DNA from: Ruminococcaceae bacterium UBA1036
GTDB lineage: Bacteria; Bacillota; Clostridia; Oscillospirales; Acutalibacteraceae
DNA: 64,000 nucleotides
Assembly: GCA_002316805.1 (NCBI GenBank)
Contig: DCEF01000020.1
Coordinates: forward strand, 226,883 to 290,882
Direction: 5' to 3'
Shown: in pieces, positions 51,535-61,218 of the stretch
How the letters are laid out: each line of letters begins with the position of its first letter
How positions within the stretch are numbered: the stretch's first letter is position 1
Made by a program: the position numbers and the translations under genes
The notes under the pieces: model-generated
Databases searched by the model: none
The model's input: the letters and a program-made list of their open reading frames with translations, nothing else
What the model was told of the DNA's origin: nothing

Positions 51535-52649
51535 AGCTCACATTCCCGCATATGGGCAATACCTATATTTCGCTTAAAGCATTTCTTGACAATCTTGGTA
51601 TCGATTACTGCCTGCCGCCCGTCAACAGCAGGGCCTCTCTTGAACTCGGCATGGCAAACTCGCCTGAATCCATGTGCCTGCCATTTAAAAAAGTGCTCGG
51701 CGACCTGATACAGGGCCTTAACGAAGGGGCAGACACTGTCTTTTTCGGCAGCAGCCGCGGGCAGTGCCGGTTCAGCCAATACGGTGACCTGCTGCAGGGC
51801 ATACTCCTCGGCATGGGATACAAATTCAATTACATCAACCTTAATTTTGGCAGCATCACTTACGGCGACGTGCGCGAAAAGCTTGGCCCCGTCTTAAACG
51901 GTGCAGGCAAAGCGCGCGTTTTTTCCGCTGTCAGCAAAGCCGTGAGTACAATGTTTGAAGTTGACAGCCTCTATGCGCACGCGCGCCGTGTGCGCTGCCG
52001 TGAGGTTTGCAAAGGTGAAACCGACCGCGCCATGTTTATTTTTGAGCGGGAAGCCAAAGCAGCCCATGGGTTCCGGCAGACGCGCAGCGCTGTCCGCAGA
52101 GCTGAAAGCGCCCTTTCAAAAATACGCACAGACAGCCGGCTTCACCCTGTTAAAATCGGCCTTGTCGGCGAAATCTTCATCTTGAGCGACCCGTTCACAA
52201 ACCTTGAAACTGAAAAGAAGCTCGGCAGTATGGGCGCCATGGTTTTCAACTCGATGAGCACAAGCGAATGGATGAAAAAACATTTCGTCAGGGCTCTCCT
52301 TCCCCTAAAGCCTGAAGGCAGAGCCGTAAAAGCGGCGCAGAAATATATGCATACCGACTATATAGGCGGGCATGGCATCTACACCATCGGCAATGCAGAG
52401 CTTATGTCACACGGGAAAATGGACGGCATAATCCAGCTCTGCCCCTTTACATGCATGCCTGAAACAACGGCAAAATCCGTGCTCGGTGAGATACAGTACA
52501 GGAACGGCACACCCATAATGACGCTTATCCTTGACGGCACAACCGCCGAAGCGGGATATGTAACACGCCTTGAAGCATTTGTTGACATGCTCAAAATGGA
52601 AAGGGAAAGCCAGCAGCCTTTTAAGCATACGCCGAAAGCGGCACTTTAA
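51531..52649 (+). CDS. Activase-associated protein (COG3581 type)
   Basis: 372 residues, overlapping the previous gene by four bases. Begins MKLTFPHMGNTYISLKAFL, with ESMCLPFKKVLGDLIQGLNEGADTVFF (about residues 45-71), VGEIFILSDPFTNLETEKKLGSMG and IQLCPFTCMPETTAKS. These are dehydratase-like domain features with few cysteines. It is probably the partner subunit of the preceding protein. Its stop is 6 bases from the convergent sugar-binding gene. Confidence 0.78.
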   Translation: MKLTFPHMGNTYISLKAFLDNLGIDYCLPPVNSRASLELGMANSPESMCLPFKKVLGDLIQGLNEGADTVFFGSSRGQCRFSQYGDLLQGILLGMGYKFNYINLNFGSITYGDVREKLGPVLNGAGKARVFSAVSKAVSTMFEVDSLYAHARRVRCREVCKGETDRAMFIFEREAKAAHGFRQTRSAVRRAESALSKIRTDSRLHPVKIGLVGEIFILSDPFTNLETEKKLGSMGAMVFNSMSTSEWMKKHFVRALLPLKPEGRAVKAAQKYMHTDYIGGHGIYTIGNAELMSHGKMDGIIQLCPFTCMPETTAKSVLGEIQYRNGTPIMTLILDGTTAEAGYVTRLEAFVDMLKMERESQQPFKHTPKAAL

Positions 52650-52655
52650 GTTCCG

Positions 52656-53684
52656 TCAGCCATCATATTTATTTACATTCTCTGCAGTTATCATCTGGTA
52701 CGGGATATAAATATAATGCTGGTCTTTCAGCTTTGACGGATCTATTTTCTGCCCGTGCGCCAAATCGTACGAAAGCTCAAAAATCGCCTTTGCCTGACTT
52801 TCAGCGTCGTTATATGCCGTGCCAAGCATCTCGCCTTTGCGTATCGCATCGCAGCCCGCCTGCGTGCCGTCAACTCCCACAACGGCCGGCCTGTTTTTAA
52901 TTTTGCTTTCACGTATGGCGTCGATTGCTCCAAGCGCCATCTCGTCATTGTTGCAAAAAACAGCTTCTGTCCTTTCACCGTACTGCCGTATAAGCTGTGA
53001 CATTTTCTCAGCTGCCTGCGCCCGCTGCCAGTTTGCGGTATTGTCGGCAAGCTTTTGAACTTTAAGCCCCGATTTTACAAGGTACCTTATTGAGTATTCT
53101 GTGCGCAGGAGCGCGTCTTGGTGGCCTTCTTCGCCCTCAAGCATCACGTACTGGATTTTCCCGTCGCCGTTGCGGTCAATGCTCTTCGGGTTTTTCTTAT
53201 AGGCATTGCGTATAATCTCGCCCTGTATTGTGCCGGACTGGGCGGCGTCCGCGCCGACATAATACGCCTTTTCCCACATGCGCAGGTCCTCTTCCACAGG
53301 CTCGCGGTTAAAGAACACTACTGGCATGTTTGCCCTCTTAGCTTTGCCGATAATAGTGGCGGCCGCCGTGCGGTCGACAAGGTTTACGCAAAGCACGGAA
53401 TAGCCGCGCGAAAGAAACCTGTCTACCTGGTCGTCTTGTGCCGTCTGGCTCGACTGGCCGTCAACAATATTAAGCTGGATTTTGTTTTCGCCCTTCACCT
53501 TGTCTTTGGCAATATTCTGAAGGTCTGTGCAAAGCGAATTGATAAAGGCGTCGTCCTTCCTGTAAATCGTAACTCCTATTTTCAGCGCCTTGTCAGGCCG
53601 CTTTTCTGCTGCGCATGCACTCATCATGCAAAATATTCCAACTGACGCAGCCACTGCAAAAAGGCGTTTAAACATGCTTCTCAT
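52656..53684 (-). CDS. Sugar-binding lipoprotein, MglB paralogue
   Basis: A periplasmic-binding-protein type I fold, galactose/glucose class. Signal peptide with lipobox ending at Cys24 (MMSAC). RTEYSIRYL and DRNGDGKIQYV, the latter matching the calcium loop of MglB, and FCNNDEMALGAIDAI are visible. 342 residues. Closely similar to the mglB at 61.2-62.3 kb. It is the last gene of the response regulator-kinase operon, so it may be a sensing rather than a transport protein (inference). Confidence 0.9.
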   Translation of the reverse strand: MRSMFKRLFAVAASVGIFCMMSACAAEKRPDKALKIGVTIYRKDDAFINSLCTDLQNIAKDKVKGENKIQLNIVDGQSSQTAQDDQVDRFLSRGYSVLCVNLVDRTAAATIIGKAKRANMPVVFFNREPVEEDLRMWEKAYYVGADAAQSGTIQGEIIRNAYKKNPKSIDRNGDGKIQYVMLEGEEGHQDALLRTEYSIRYLVKSGLKVQKLADNTANWQRAQAAEKMSQLIRQYGERTEAVFCNNDEMALGAIDAIRESKIKNRPAVVGVDGTQAGCDAIRKGEMLGTAYNDAESQAKAIFELSYDLAHGQKIDPSKLKDQHYIYIPYQMITAENVNKYDG

Positions 53685-53693
53685 AGCAGCCTC

Positions 53694-54674
53694 CTAATGA
53701 TTTAAAAAAGGAAAAAGAATGTACTCATTTTGAGGCTTATACATATTTGTTTTGTCAGCTATCACATAATTGACATTTATGCTTTTTGTGCTTTTCTTAT
53801 GAATTCCATCAATGGCCATTTTTACACCGAGGTAGCCGAGGCTGTACTCGTCCTCAGCCCCGACTGCTTCGACTGCATTGTTTTCCAGCAGCGAAACGAC
53901 AGAGTCAGTCCTGCCGGCGCCATAGATTTTTGCCGGTACTGCCACTCCCGCCTGCACAAGGTCACTTTTAACCTTACCCGCCGTTTCGAGCGAACCGCTG
54001 TCAAGCGCAATGACATTTCCCCTACCCTTTTGCATTAATATGCTTTTCGCAGTGTCATACGCTCTGTCCCTATCATCCGGAAGCTCAGTTTCCGAAATAA
54101 CCACGCCTGGTTTTCCAAGCACACCCGCCAGCCCTTTTATAAGCTGCGGATTACTTTGATGCGCCTGGTATATGATGTGGAAATCCGCGCTGTGGCCGGC
54201 ATTGCCGTCACTTATGATTTTCTGGGCAAGTGACTCGCCAAGCTTAAACTCGTCACATGAAACTGTGCATATACCCGAAAAGCCCTGAACGTACGGCTGC
54301 AGCACAACAACAGGGATCTTTCCCGCAACCTGGTGGACAGGTTCAACTATGCTCTCTGAATCGGCTGGGAAAATCAGTATGGCATTTGCGCCGCTTCCTG
54401 CTTCGCGCTTCATCGCCGAAATCTGTTGGGCGGCGTCATTTTTTTTCGAAAGGGTAATATAATTTACCTCTGCGCTGAGGTCATCGGCCGCCTGGTTAAT
54501 TCCGGCCTTGAGCGAAGCGCGGTCTTCCATATCCTTCCCGCGGCATACTACAGAAATCTCATAAACCTCGCTGCTTTTTGCTTTGGCAGTCCACCGCAGC
54601 TTTGAATAAACAAAAAATGTGGTGCATAACAGCCCAATCAAAAGCAGAAAAACCAATGCCTTTTTCCTGTTCAT
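53694..54674 (-). CDS. Membrane-anchored periplasmic-binding-protein-like sugar sensor
   Basis: 326 residues from an ATG at 54674 (AAGGAG ten bases upstream). An uncleaved-looking hydrophobic segment (about 5-23) without lipobox cysteine is followed by a type I binding-protein domain (SVVCRGKDMEDRASLKAGINQAADDLSAE near residues 40-68; GNVIALDSGSLETAGKVK; GAEDEYSLGYLGVKMAIDG). Its place between a histidine kinase and a MglB paralogue suggests it presents sugar occupancy to the kinase. Confidence 0.82.
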   Translation of the reverse strand: MNRKKALVFLLLIGLLCTTFFVYSKLRWTAKAKSSEVYEISVVCRGKDMEDRASLKAGINQAADDLSAEVNYITLSKKNDAAQQISAMKREAGSGANAILIFPADSESIVEPVHQVAGKIPVVVLQPYVQGFSGICTVSCDEFKLGESLAQKIISDGNAGHSADFHIIYQAHQSNPQLIKGLAGVLGKPGVVISETELPDDRDRAYDTAKSILMQKGRGNVIALDSGSLETAGKVKSDLVQAGVAVPAKIYGAGRTDSVVSLLENNAVEAVGAEDEYSLGYLGVKMAIDGIHKKSTKSINVNYVIADKTNMYKPQNEYILFPFLNH

Positions 54675-54681
54675 CTGGAAC

Positions 54682-56463
54682 TCACTCCTTCCCCTTGAAA
54701 TCATCCAGCGGCTTCGCAGGAAGGTGTATTCTTGCCGTAGTCCCAACGTCAGGTTCGCTGTGTATTGAAAGCCCGTACGGCTCCCCGAAATACAGGCGTA
54801 TCCTCTCCTGTATGTTCCTTATCCCTATGCCCGAGCCGCCTTTATTGCCGGTGGTATCCTGCAGCTTGCCCGAGAGGAGGCTGTCTGCCTGCTCCTGCGG
54901 CATGCCGGGGCCGTTGTCGGCAACATCTATATACAGGTCATCTCCCTTTTTATAGGCACTGATTGAAATTTTGCCGTCGTCCATATATTCCATTCCATGG
55001 CAAATCGAGTTTTCAACAAGTGGCTGGACTATCAGCTTTATTGTGGCGCAGTTCATCACTTCCGGCTCCGCCTTGATTGAATAATGCACCTTGTCGGCAT
55101 ACCTGTAGCTCTGTATGATGAGGTAGTTCCTCGCATGCTCAAGTTCATCAGCTACCGATATTATATTTTTCCCTTTGCTAAGGCTTATGCGGAAAAATTT
55201 TGCCAGCGACGTGACCATACATTCCGCTTCTTTGTAATGGCCGTTTTCAGTCATCCACACTACGGAGTCAAGCGTATTGTAAAGGAAGTGTGGGTTTATC
55301 TGCGCCTGAAGGGCATTGAGCTCGCTTCGGCGCTTGGCTTCCTGCTCCTCTATAATGTCCTTCATCAGTTTCCGTATGCGCTGCACCATTGAGTTTATAG
55401 CTTTCCCGAGATGCTCTATCTCATAAGAACCGCTAACCTCAATATTCTGGTCGAAATCGCCCCCTTCTATTTTTTTCATGTAGCCTTCGAGCTTTTCAAT
55501 CGGATCCGCTATACGTGACGAAATGAACAAGTTTATGAAAACCAGCACGAGCATTACGCATACGGCGATAAACGCAGCATATATAAAGAAATGCGAGTAA
55601 AGCGTATCTATATCCTGGAACGGCTCTACCGCAATTATCTTCCATCCCGTGTAGCCCACGGTCTTTACAGTCACAAGCCGTTTCTGCCCATCTAACGTTT
55701 CAAGGAAAGTCCCGTCATCGTGTTTTGCGTCAGCACGGTTGTTTTCGTGGAAAAGGTTCGAATAAATCAATGACTGCTTAGGGTGGTATATTATTTCTCC
55801 GCTGCCGTCGGTTATATAGACAAAGCCGGCAGTGTTGAGCGAATTGTTTTTGCATATCTGCTCTATGCGGCTGAAGTTCATGTCTACAAGCAGCACGCCA
55901 GGGTGCACGGAACCGTCTTCAGTAAGCTCAACATAGCGGCTGAGTGAAATCACCCACTGGTAGCTTCCGTCGGGCGCAAAAAAAAGGTTTTCAACGTGCG
56001 GCGTGGAAAAGTGGAGGTTCTCAATCTGTGCCTGTGCACTTTTAAACCATTCCTGCTCTTTTACATTAGCCGACGGTTTAAGCCCTGAAAGCGGCTCTGC
56101 CGTGATCACATTGCCATTATCAGAAAACACGGCTATGCTTGCAAGGTCGTCCCTGTTGGTTTCATAAAGAAGATCCATCTGGCTGTTTATGTTGCCCGAC
56201 TTCAAATCCGAGTTTTTGATGACATGGTAGTACATTGAATCGGAAGTACGCATCATGCTTCGCAGATATGAGCTGAGGTTAAGGTCTATCTGGTCTACAG
56301 TGCGCTTGTTGTTTTCCGAAATGCTTTTTGTCATTGACGACACATACTGGTTTGAAAGCAGCACAGCCATCAGCAACAGGCCGAGTATCATCACTACCGT
56401 AAACGAAATCGAAATGACAAACTGTATGCTCTTTTTATGTAGGAAACGTTTCAGCATTTTCAT
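54682..56463 (-). CDS. YesM-type sensor histidine kinase
   Basis: 593 residues. TM1 at about 13-37, a large extracytoplasmic double-Cache-like domain (40-290), TM2 at 292-315, HAMP 315-368, a His_kinase domain with His392 in INPHFLYNTLDS, and HATPase with NSICHGMEY and GSGIGIRNIQERI. Class typical for carbohydrate regulation in Firmicutes. Its start lies 29 bases inside the response regulator gene, with a weak ribosome binding site, so coupling is likely. Confidence 0.93.
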   Translation of the reverse strand: MKMLKRFLHKKSIQFVISISFTVVMILGLLLMAVLLSNQYVSSMTKSISENNKRTVDQIDLNLSSYLRSMMRTSDSMYYHVIKNSDLKSGNINSQMDLLYETNRDDLASIAVFSDNGNVITAEPLSGLKPSANVKEQEWFKSAQAQIENLHFSTPHVENLFFAPDGSYQWVISLSRYVELTEDGSVHPGVLLVDMNFSRIEQICKNNSLNTAGFVYITDGSGEIIYHPKQSLIYSNLFHENNRADAKHDDGTFLETLDGQKRLVTVKTVGYTGWKIIAVEPFQDIDTLYSHFFIYAAFIAVCVMLVLVFINLFISSRIADPIEKLEGYMKKIEGGDFDQNIEVSGSYEIEHLGKAINSMVQRIRKLMKDIIEEQEAKRRSELNALQAQINPHFLYNTLDSVVWMTENGHYKEAECMVTSLAKFFRISLSKGKNIISVADELEHARNYLIIQSYRYADKVHYSIKAEPEVMNCATIKLIVQPLVENSICHGMEYMDDGKISISAYKKGDDLYIDVADNGPGMPQEQADSLLSGKLQDTTGNKGGSGIGIRNIQERIRLYFGEPYGLSIHSEPDVGTTARIHLPAKPLDDFKGKE

Positions 56464-58063
56464 TCACCGTGCCGCGTCGGTATCTCGATGGGGAAATACC
56501 ATATTTTTTCTTAAAAACATAGCTGAAATAATTAGGCTCAAAATACCCCACTTTCCGCGCGATTATATATGTTTTGTCTTCCGTTGTGTTCAAAAGGTCA
56601 ACCGCATGTTGAAGCCTTAAGTCTGTAAGGTACGAAACAAAGCTTTTGCCTGTCTCGCGTTTAAAAACAGTCGAAAAATACGTAGGGCTCACATGTAGAT
56701 AAAGGCACAGGGTGTCTACTGAAATGTCCGGGTTGGCATAGTTCTCCTGGATATATTTTTCTGCATTCTGCGCCATCAGTTTCGTGTTGTTCACTCGCTT
56801 TGAGACAATTTCGGAATTGATTTTAAAGCAGACTTTCATGCACCACTGTTTCATCTCGTCCGGCGTATGGAATTTTTCAATCATTTCCGAAAAATCTTCC
56901 GAAAAAATTTCTTCTTCGCGTATACCGTACGTACTAAGCACCTTAAGCACTGAGGCTATAAGCTCCATGAGAAAAATTTTATACTGCCCCACGGTGGGGA
57001 AAATGTCTTTCTGCCGTGAAAACACAGCGTCTATCTTTTTCTTAAGTTGCTCTGTGTCGCCCATTTTTATCGCGTTTACTACCGCCCGGACTTCTTCGCT
57101 TCCAATCGGCGCTTTCAAAGGCGTATGCGGTTCTATGTCCTGTATATATATCGCTTTGCCGCCGCCCATAATGGCACTGTACTCAAGGGCACCCGACGCC
57201 TCCTGATATGAGCTGCGAAGCTGGCAAATGTCATCCTTTATAGTGCTTACCCCAGCCATCGCTTTGAACTTGAGCATCCTTCCAACGGATTCGCATGCTT
57301 CGTTCATCATATTACACAGCATCATTATATTTTTTTCACCGTGAAAAGCAGCAATCACAACAACCGCGTCAAAATGGATAAAATCGACGAACCTGCTTTT
57401 AGCATTACTCTGAAGGATACCATCGAGGATTTCTTTTACAGAAATCGGTATTAGTTCTTCCCTGCCACTGAAACTGCTGCTGCCATCTGCGGGGGGATCA
57501 GCACGCATCAAGGCGACCGCCCAACCGTCCGCGTTCGTGTCCGCATGGAAAGTCTTTGCCTGCAAAAGCATCTGCGACTTGGGGATATTGCCTTCAATCA
57601 GCCCTACAAAAAACTGCTGCCGCATAATTGGCAGTGACTGCTCATACGTTTTCCACAGCAATTCAACATCGCATTTTTCGCTTATTTCCCTGTCGAGCTG
57701 GCACTTGATTTTTTTAAGCGTGGCCGTCAGTTCTTCAGGGTCCACAGGCTTTAAAATATACTCCGCAACATTGAGCTTTATCGCTTCCTGTGCAAATTTG
57801 AAATCATCAAAACCGGAAAAAATAATAAATTTCATAGACGGCATCTTTTTGCGCAGCCTTTCGCACAGTTCAAGGCCGTTGAGATATGGCATTTTAATAT
57901 CCGTCATTAGCACATCAGGATGAAGCTTTTCCGCCATTTCAAGCGCATCTATGCCGTTTTCTGCGGAGCCTGCCACTTCATAGCCTATCTTCTTCCAGTC
58001 AATCCTTTTTGTAATCCCTTCGCAGGCTTCTTTTTCATCGTCTGCTATTAAAATGCTGTACAA
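56435..58063 (-). CDS. AraC-type (YesN-like) response regulator
   Basis: 542 residues from a TTG at 58063 after AGAGGTGG. Receiver domain at the amino end with the acidic pair at 8-9 and Asp55 (LMTDIKMPYLNG) and KPVDPEE. A long central linker follows, then an AraC double helix-turn-helix at about 440-540 (NPDISVDTLCLYLHVSPTYFSTVFKRETGKSF, then KVGYFEPNYFSYVFKKKYGISPSRYR). Pairs with the downstream kinase; likely target is the neighbouring mgl operon (inference). Confidence 0.93.
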   Translation of the reverse strand: MYSILIADDEKEACEGITKRIDWKKIGYEVAGSAENGIDALEMAEKLHPDVLMTDIKMPYLNGLELCERLRKKMPSMKFIIFSGFDDFKFAQEAIKLNVAEYILKPVDPEELTATLKKIKCQLDREISEKCDVELLWKTYEQSLPIMRQQFFVGLIEGNIPKSQMLLQAKTFHADTNADGWAVALMRADPPADGSSSFSGREELIPISVKEILDGILQSNAKSRFVDFIHFDAVVVIAAFHGEKNIMMLCNMMNEACESVGRMLKFKAMAGVSTIKDDICQLRSSYQEASGALEYSAIMGGGKAIYIQDIEPHTPLKAPIGSEEVRAVVNAIKMGDTEQLKKKIDAVFSRQKDIFPTVGQYKIFLMELIASVLKVLSTYGIREEEIFSEDFSEMIEKFHTPDEMKQWCMKVCFKINSEIVSKRVNNTKLMAQNAEKYIQENYANPDISVDTLCLYLHVSPTYFSTVFKRETGKSFVSYLTDLRLQHAVDLLNTTEDKTYIIARKVGYFEPNYFSYVFKKKYGISPSRYRRGTVNENAETFPT

Positions 58064-58282
58064 TAAAACCACCTCTTTGTAAATCCATTTAGGCAAGGCT
58101 AAACACGGCTTTGCCAGTAAAGCCGTAACCTGCAGCCATGAAAGGGCTATGTGAAACTTAAATGTTTTTAAGCAAGAGGCTGCATTATTGCCCGGCAACA
58201 ATGAAATTTCTTTATAGTACAATTATATAATAAAATGCCATAAAAATACAGTGCATATACATGCCATTTTATAATTTTTGTC

Positions 58283-58333
58283 TTTTTTTGTTCTTTTATC
58301 TCTTTTTTGTCCTTTTATCTCTTTTTTTGTTCT
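58283..58333. repeat. Pyrimidine-rich tandem repeat, 2.5 copies of about 20 bp
   Basis: Units TTTTTTTGTTCTTTTATCTC (58283-58302), a 19-base variant (58303-58321) and a partial third copy (58322-58333). It sits upstream of the response regulator and downstream of mglC. Purine-rich on the transcribed minus strand. Confidence 0.75.
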
Positions 58334-58341
58334 AAACAGCA

Positions 58342-58370
58342 TTCAGCCCATGGCATAGCCATGGGCTGAA
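58342..58370. repeat. 13-bp perfect hairpin after mglC
   Basis: TTCAGCCCATGGC and its exact complement around ATA, 38 bases after the mglC stop. Lacks a T-run on both strands, so it is more likely a 3'-end stabiliser or imperfect terminator at the end of mglBAC than a classic intrinsic terminator. Confidence 0.65.
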
Positions 58371-58407
58371 AATGTATAAAGGCTTATGAATGGATAAGGT
58401 ATAATGG

Positions 58408-59631
58408 CTAATGCCACAAAACCTTCTTGTACTTTGAAAGGTCCACCGCCACTGCAACCGCAATGATGACGCCCTTAATGACCTGCTGCCACATTGGGCT
58501 TACACCTATGAACTGCAGCCCGTACTGAATAACGGTAAAGATTAAAACACCTATTACAATGCCGCTGATTTTGCCTATGCCGCCGGCAAGCGAAACACCG
58601 CCTACGCAGCACGCGGCGATTGCATCGAGCTCATATCCTTCGCCGTAATTGTTCGTCGCGCCTGCTGTGCGCGCCGCTTCAAGCACACCGCCGAACCCGT
58701 AAAGGATTCCGGCAAGTGCAAAAATACCGATAAGCGTCATGAAAACGTTGACTCCGGAAACCCTTGCAGCTTCCATATTGCCGCCGATTGCATAAATGTT
58801 TTTGCCAAAGACCGTCTTGTTAAGTACAAACCACATTATAACCGTAACTAAAATTGCAATTGGAATCAGTATGGAAACCTTGCCGCCAATTTTTTTCTGC
58901 GCAATTATCGTGAAGTCGTTCTTTATGCCGCCAATAGGTTGTGAATGGTTCGGCGGCAAATCGAAGTAGAGCGAGCATATGCCATAGATTATAACCTGTG
59001 TGGCAAGTGTCGCAATAAACGGGTGCATGTTAAACTTTGCTACAAGTAAGCCGTTGAGCATGCCAAAAACGCCGCATACAAGTATCGCGATAATAATTGG
59101 AATGAACACCGGCAGCGCCGGGAGATTCGGGAAAAACCTGTTCGCATACGTCGGCACCTGCAGCATTGAAGCGCTTATAACTGCCGCCAGGCCAACCATG
59201 CGCCCTGCTGAAAGGTCTGTGCCGGCTATCAGGATAGTCGGGCAAATGCCAAGCGCGATAATCAGCCGTATGGACGACTGTGAAAGTATATCGAGGCAGA
59301 CATCAAACTGCAGAAAATTCGGTGAGATTATCGCAATGATGACTATCATCACGAACAAGGCAAATATAAGCGCATATTTAAGGAAAAACGCCTTTGACTG
59401 CTGACGTGAGAAGCAAACTTCTTCGCCCAGCTTGCCAGTATTATTTCTTTGGTAAACACCGTAGCCCGCAATGCACGCTCCAACAATGCAAAGGTACCAC
59501 GGCAGGTCATAGACTTTCTTCGTGTAGAAAAGGAGCCCGAAGAGAAGCCCGAAAACAAATACAGCCACGCCTGTTATAAGAAATATATTAGCGTATTTCT
59601 TGCGTGGCATTGTCTTCTGTGCCTGCTCCAT
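58408..59631 (-). CDS. mglC: Galactose/methylgalactoside ABC transporter permease
   Basis: Membrane subunit of the sugar importer; 407 residues, with about ten hydrophobic segments. Family motifs SAGRMVGLAAVISASML, NGLLVAKFNMHPFIATLAT and the late GYELDAIAACCVGGVSLAGGIGK. ATG at 59631 has AAAGGAGG seven bases upstream, preferred over one two codons earlier. Length and strain of motifs suit MglC rather than RbsC, but substrate is inferred from the adjacent MglB. Confidence 0.9.
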   Translation of the reverse strand: MEQAQKTMPRKKYANIFLITGVAVFVFGLLFGLLFYTKKVYDLPWYLCIVGACIAGYGVYQRNNTGKLGEEVCFSRQQSKAFFLKYALIFALFVMIVIIAIISPNFLQFDVCLDILSQSSIRLIIALGICPTILIAGTDLSAGRMVGLAAVISASMLQVPTYANRFFPNLPALPVFIPIIIAILVCGVFGMLNGLLVAKFNMHPFIATLATQVIIYGICSLYFDLPPNHSQPIGGIKNDFTIIAQKKIGGKVSILIPIAILVTVIMWFVLNKTVFGKNIYAIGGNMEAARVSGVNVFMTLIGIFALAGILYGFGGVLEAARTAGATNNYGEGYELDAIAACCVGGVSLAGGIGKISGIVIGVLIFTVIQYGLQFIGVSPMWQQVIKGVIIAVAVAVDLSKYKKVLWH

Positions 59632-59668
59632 TCTCATTCCTCCTTTGGGACGGCCACACTAAATAATT

Positions 59669-61171
59669 TTATTTTGACATTGTTGCAAGCCTCATGATAG
59701 ACACCTGATCGGCTTCGTTCCGGTTTAAGATTCCTGTCACCCTTCCTTCACACATCACCATAATCCGGTCGGCCATTCCAAGAAGTTCCGGCATTTCCGA
59801 AGAAATCATGATAATTGATTTTCCACTCTGTATCAAACCTAGCATAATGGTGTAGATTTCATATTTGGCGCCGACATCTATGCCGCGCGTCGGCTCATCG
59901 AGGATAAGGATATCCGGATTAGTCAGCAGCCACCTTGCAATCAGCACTTTCTGCTGGTTGCCGCCCGAAAGGTCCTCAATGGCTTTGTCCATTGATGGGG
60001 TTTTAACGTTCAGCTCTTTGTCTTCGGCAACTGCCGCTTTGACCCGCTTCGATTCGTTGATTACGCCGTGCCTTGCAAATTTCTGCTGCCCTGCAATAGT
60101 CGTATTGTCAAGGATAGAAAGGTGGCCGAAAATTCCGGACGCCCTCCGTTCTTCCGTGACAAGCGCGAAGCCATTTTTTTTTGCATCCCTCACCGATTTT
60201 ATGTCGATTTTCTTGCCGTTTTTTATAATTTCGCCCGAAGCTATCCCTCTAAGGCCGAAAATTGATTCCACCAGTTCGGTCCGCTGTGCACCGACAAGGC
60301 CGCCGATACCAAATATTTCGCCTTTATGTACCTCAAAGCTCACATGCTGAAATGATTTTGGCGACTGCGAACACAGGTCATTTATTTTCAGTACTACTTC
60401 TTTTCCGGGTACATAGTCTTTCTTTGGGAAGCGGTTCGTCAGTTCACGCCCCACCATCATGCGGATTATCTCATCTGTTGTCATTTCTGAAGCAGGCCAT
60501 GCGCCAAGGCATTTGCCGTCGCGCATGATTGTCACTTCATCACAGATTTTAAGGATTTCCTCCATCTTGTGGGAAATATAGATAACAGCGCAACCGCTTT
60601 TCTGAAGCGACTTGATGACCTTGAACAAATGGCTGGTCTCATTCTCCGTCAGGGAAGAGGTCGGTTCATCCATAATGACGATTTTGGAGTTGTAGCTGAC
60701 AGCCTTCGCGATTTCAACGAGCTGCAGGTTAGACGGAGAAAGGCTGTCTGCCAGCACTTCCGGGTTAATATCGAGCCCTACTTTCCGGAACAGCTCCTTC
60801 GTCTTTTCAATCATGGCCCGCTTGTCTACGGCTATGCCTTTCATTGGGAACCTTCCAAGCCAGATATTTTCCATAACGGGCCTAAAGCGTATCGGATGCA
60901 GCTCCTGAGGAATCATTGAAATTCCCAAATCCAGCGCCTGCCGTGTGGAGGTGATCTCCACTTTCTTACCATTGAGGATTATCTCCCCACTATCTTTATG
61001 GTAAATCCCGTACAGGCACTTCATCAGGGTTGACTTTCCGGCGCCGTTCTCACCCACGAGGGCATGCACGCTTCCGGGGCGGACTTTAAGACCCACATCG
61101 TCAAGGGCTTTCACGCCGGGGAATGATTTTGTAATATGGTTCATTTCCAGCACATATTCACTCAATACCAC
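59669..61171 (-). CDS. mglA: Galactose/methylgalactoside ABC transporter ATP-binding protein
   Basis: 500 residues with two ABC domains. The first has Walker A GENGAGKST (40-48), signature LSPSNLQLVEI and IVMDEPTSSL. The second has a degenerate Walker A (GIGGLVGAQRTEL), as usual in the MglA/RbsA class, and an intact LSGGNQQKVLIARWL and ILDEPTRGIDVG. Powers uptake through MglC. Confidence 0.94.
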   Translation of the reverse strand: MVLSEYVLEMNHITKSFPGVKALDDVGLKVRPGSVHALVGENGAGKSTLMKCLYGIYHKDSGEIILNGKKVEITSTRQALDLGISMIPQELHPIRFRPVMENIWLGRFPMKGIAVDKRAMIEKTKELFRKVGLDINPEVLADSLSPSNLQLVEIAKAVSYNSKIVIMDEPTSSLTENETSHLFKVIKSLQKSGCAVIYISHKMEEILKICDEVTIMRDGKCLGAWPASEMTTDEIIRMMVGRELTNRFPKKDYVPGKEVVLKINDLCSQSPKSFQHVSFEVHKGEIFGIGGLVGAQRTELVESIFGLRGIASGEIIKNGKKIDIKSVRDAKKNGFALVTEERRASGIFGHLSILDNTTIAGQQKFARHGVINESKRVKAAVAEDKELNVKTPSMDKAIEDLSGGNQQKVLIARWLLTNPDILILDEPTRGIDVGAKYEIYTIMLGLIQSGKSIIMISSEMPELLGMADRIMVMCEGRVTGILNRNEADQVSIMRLATMSK

Positions 61172-61218
61172 CAGTCTCCTTCGATAGAAGCATAACCAGT
61201 TTCATTTTTGCATGTGGC

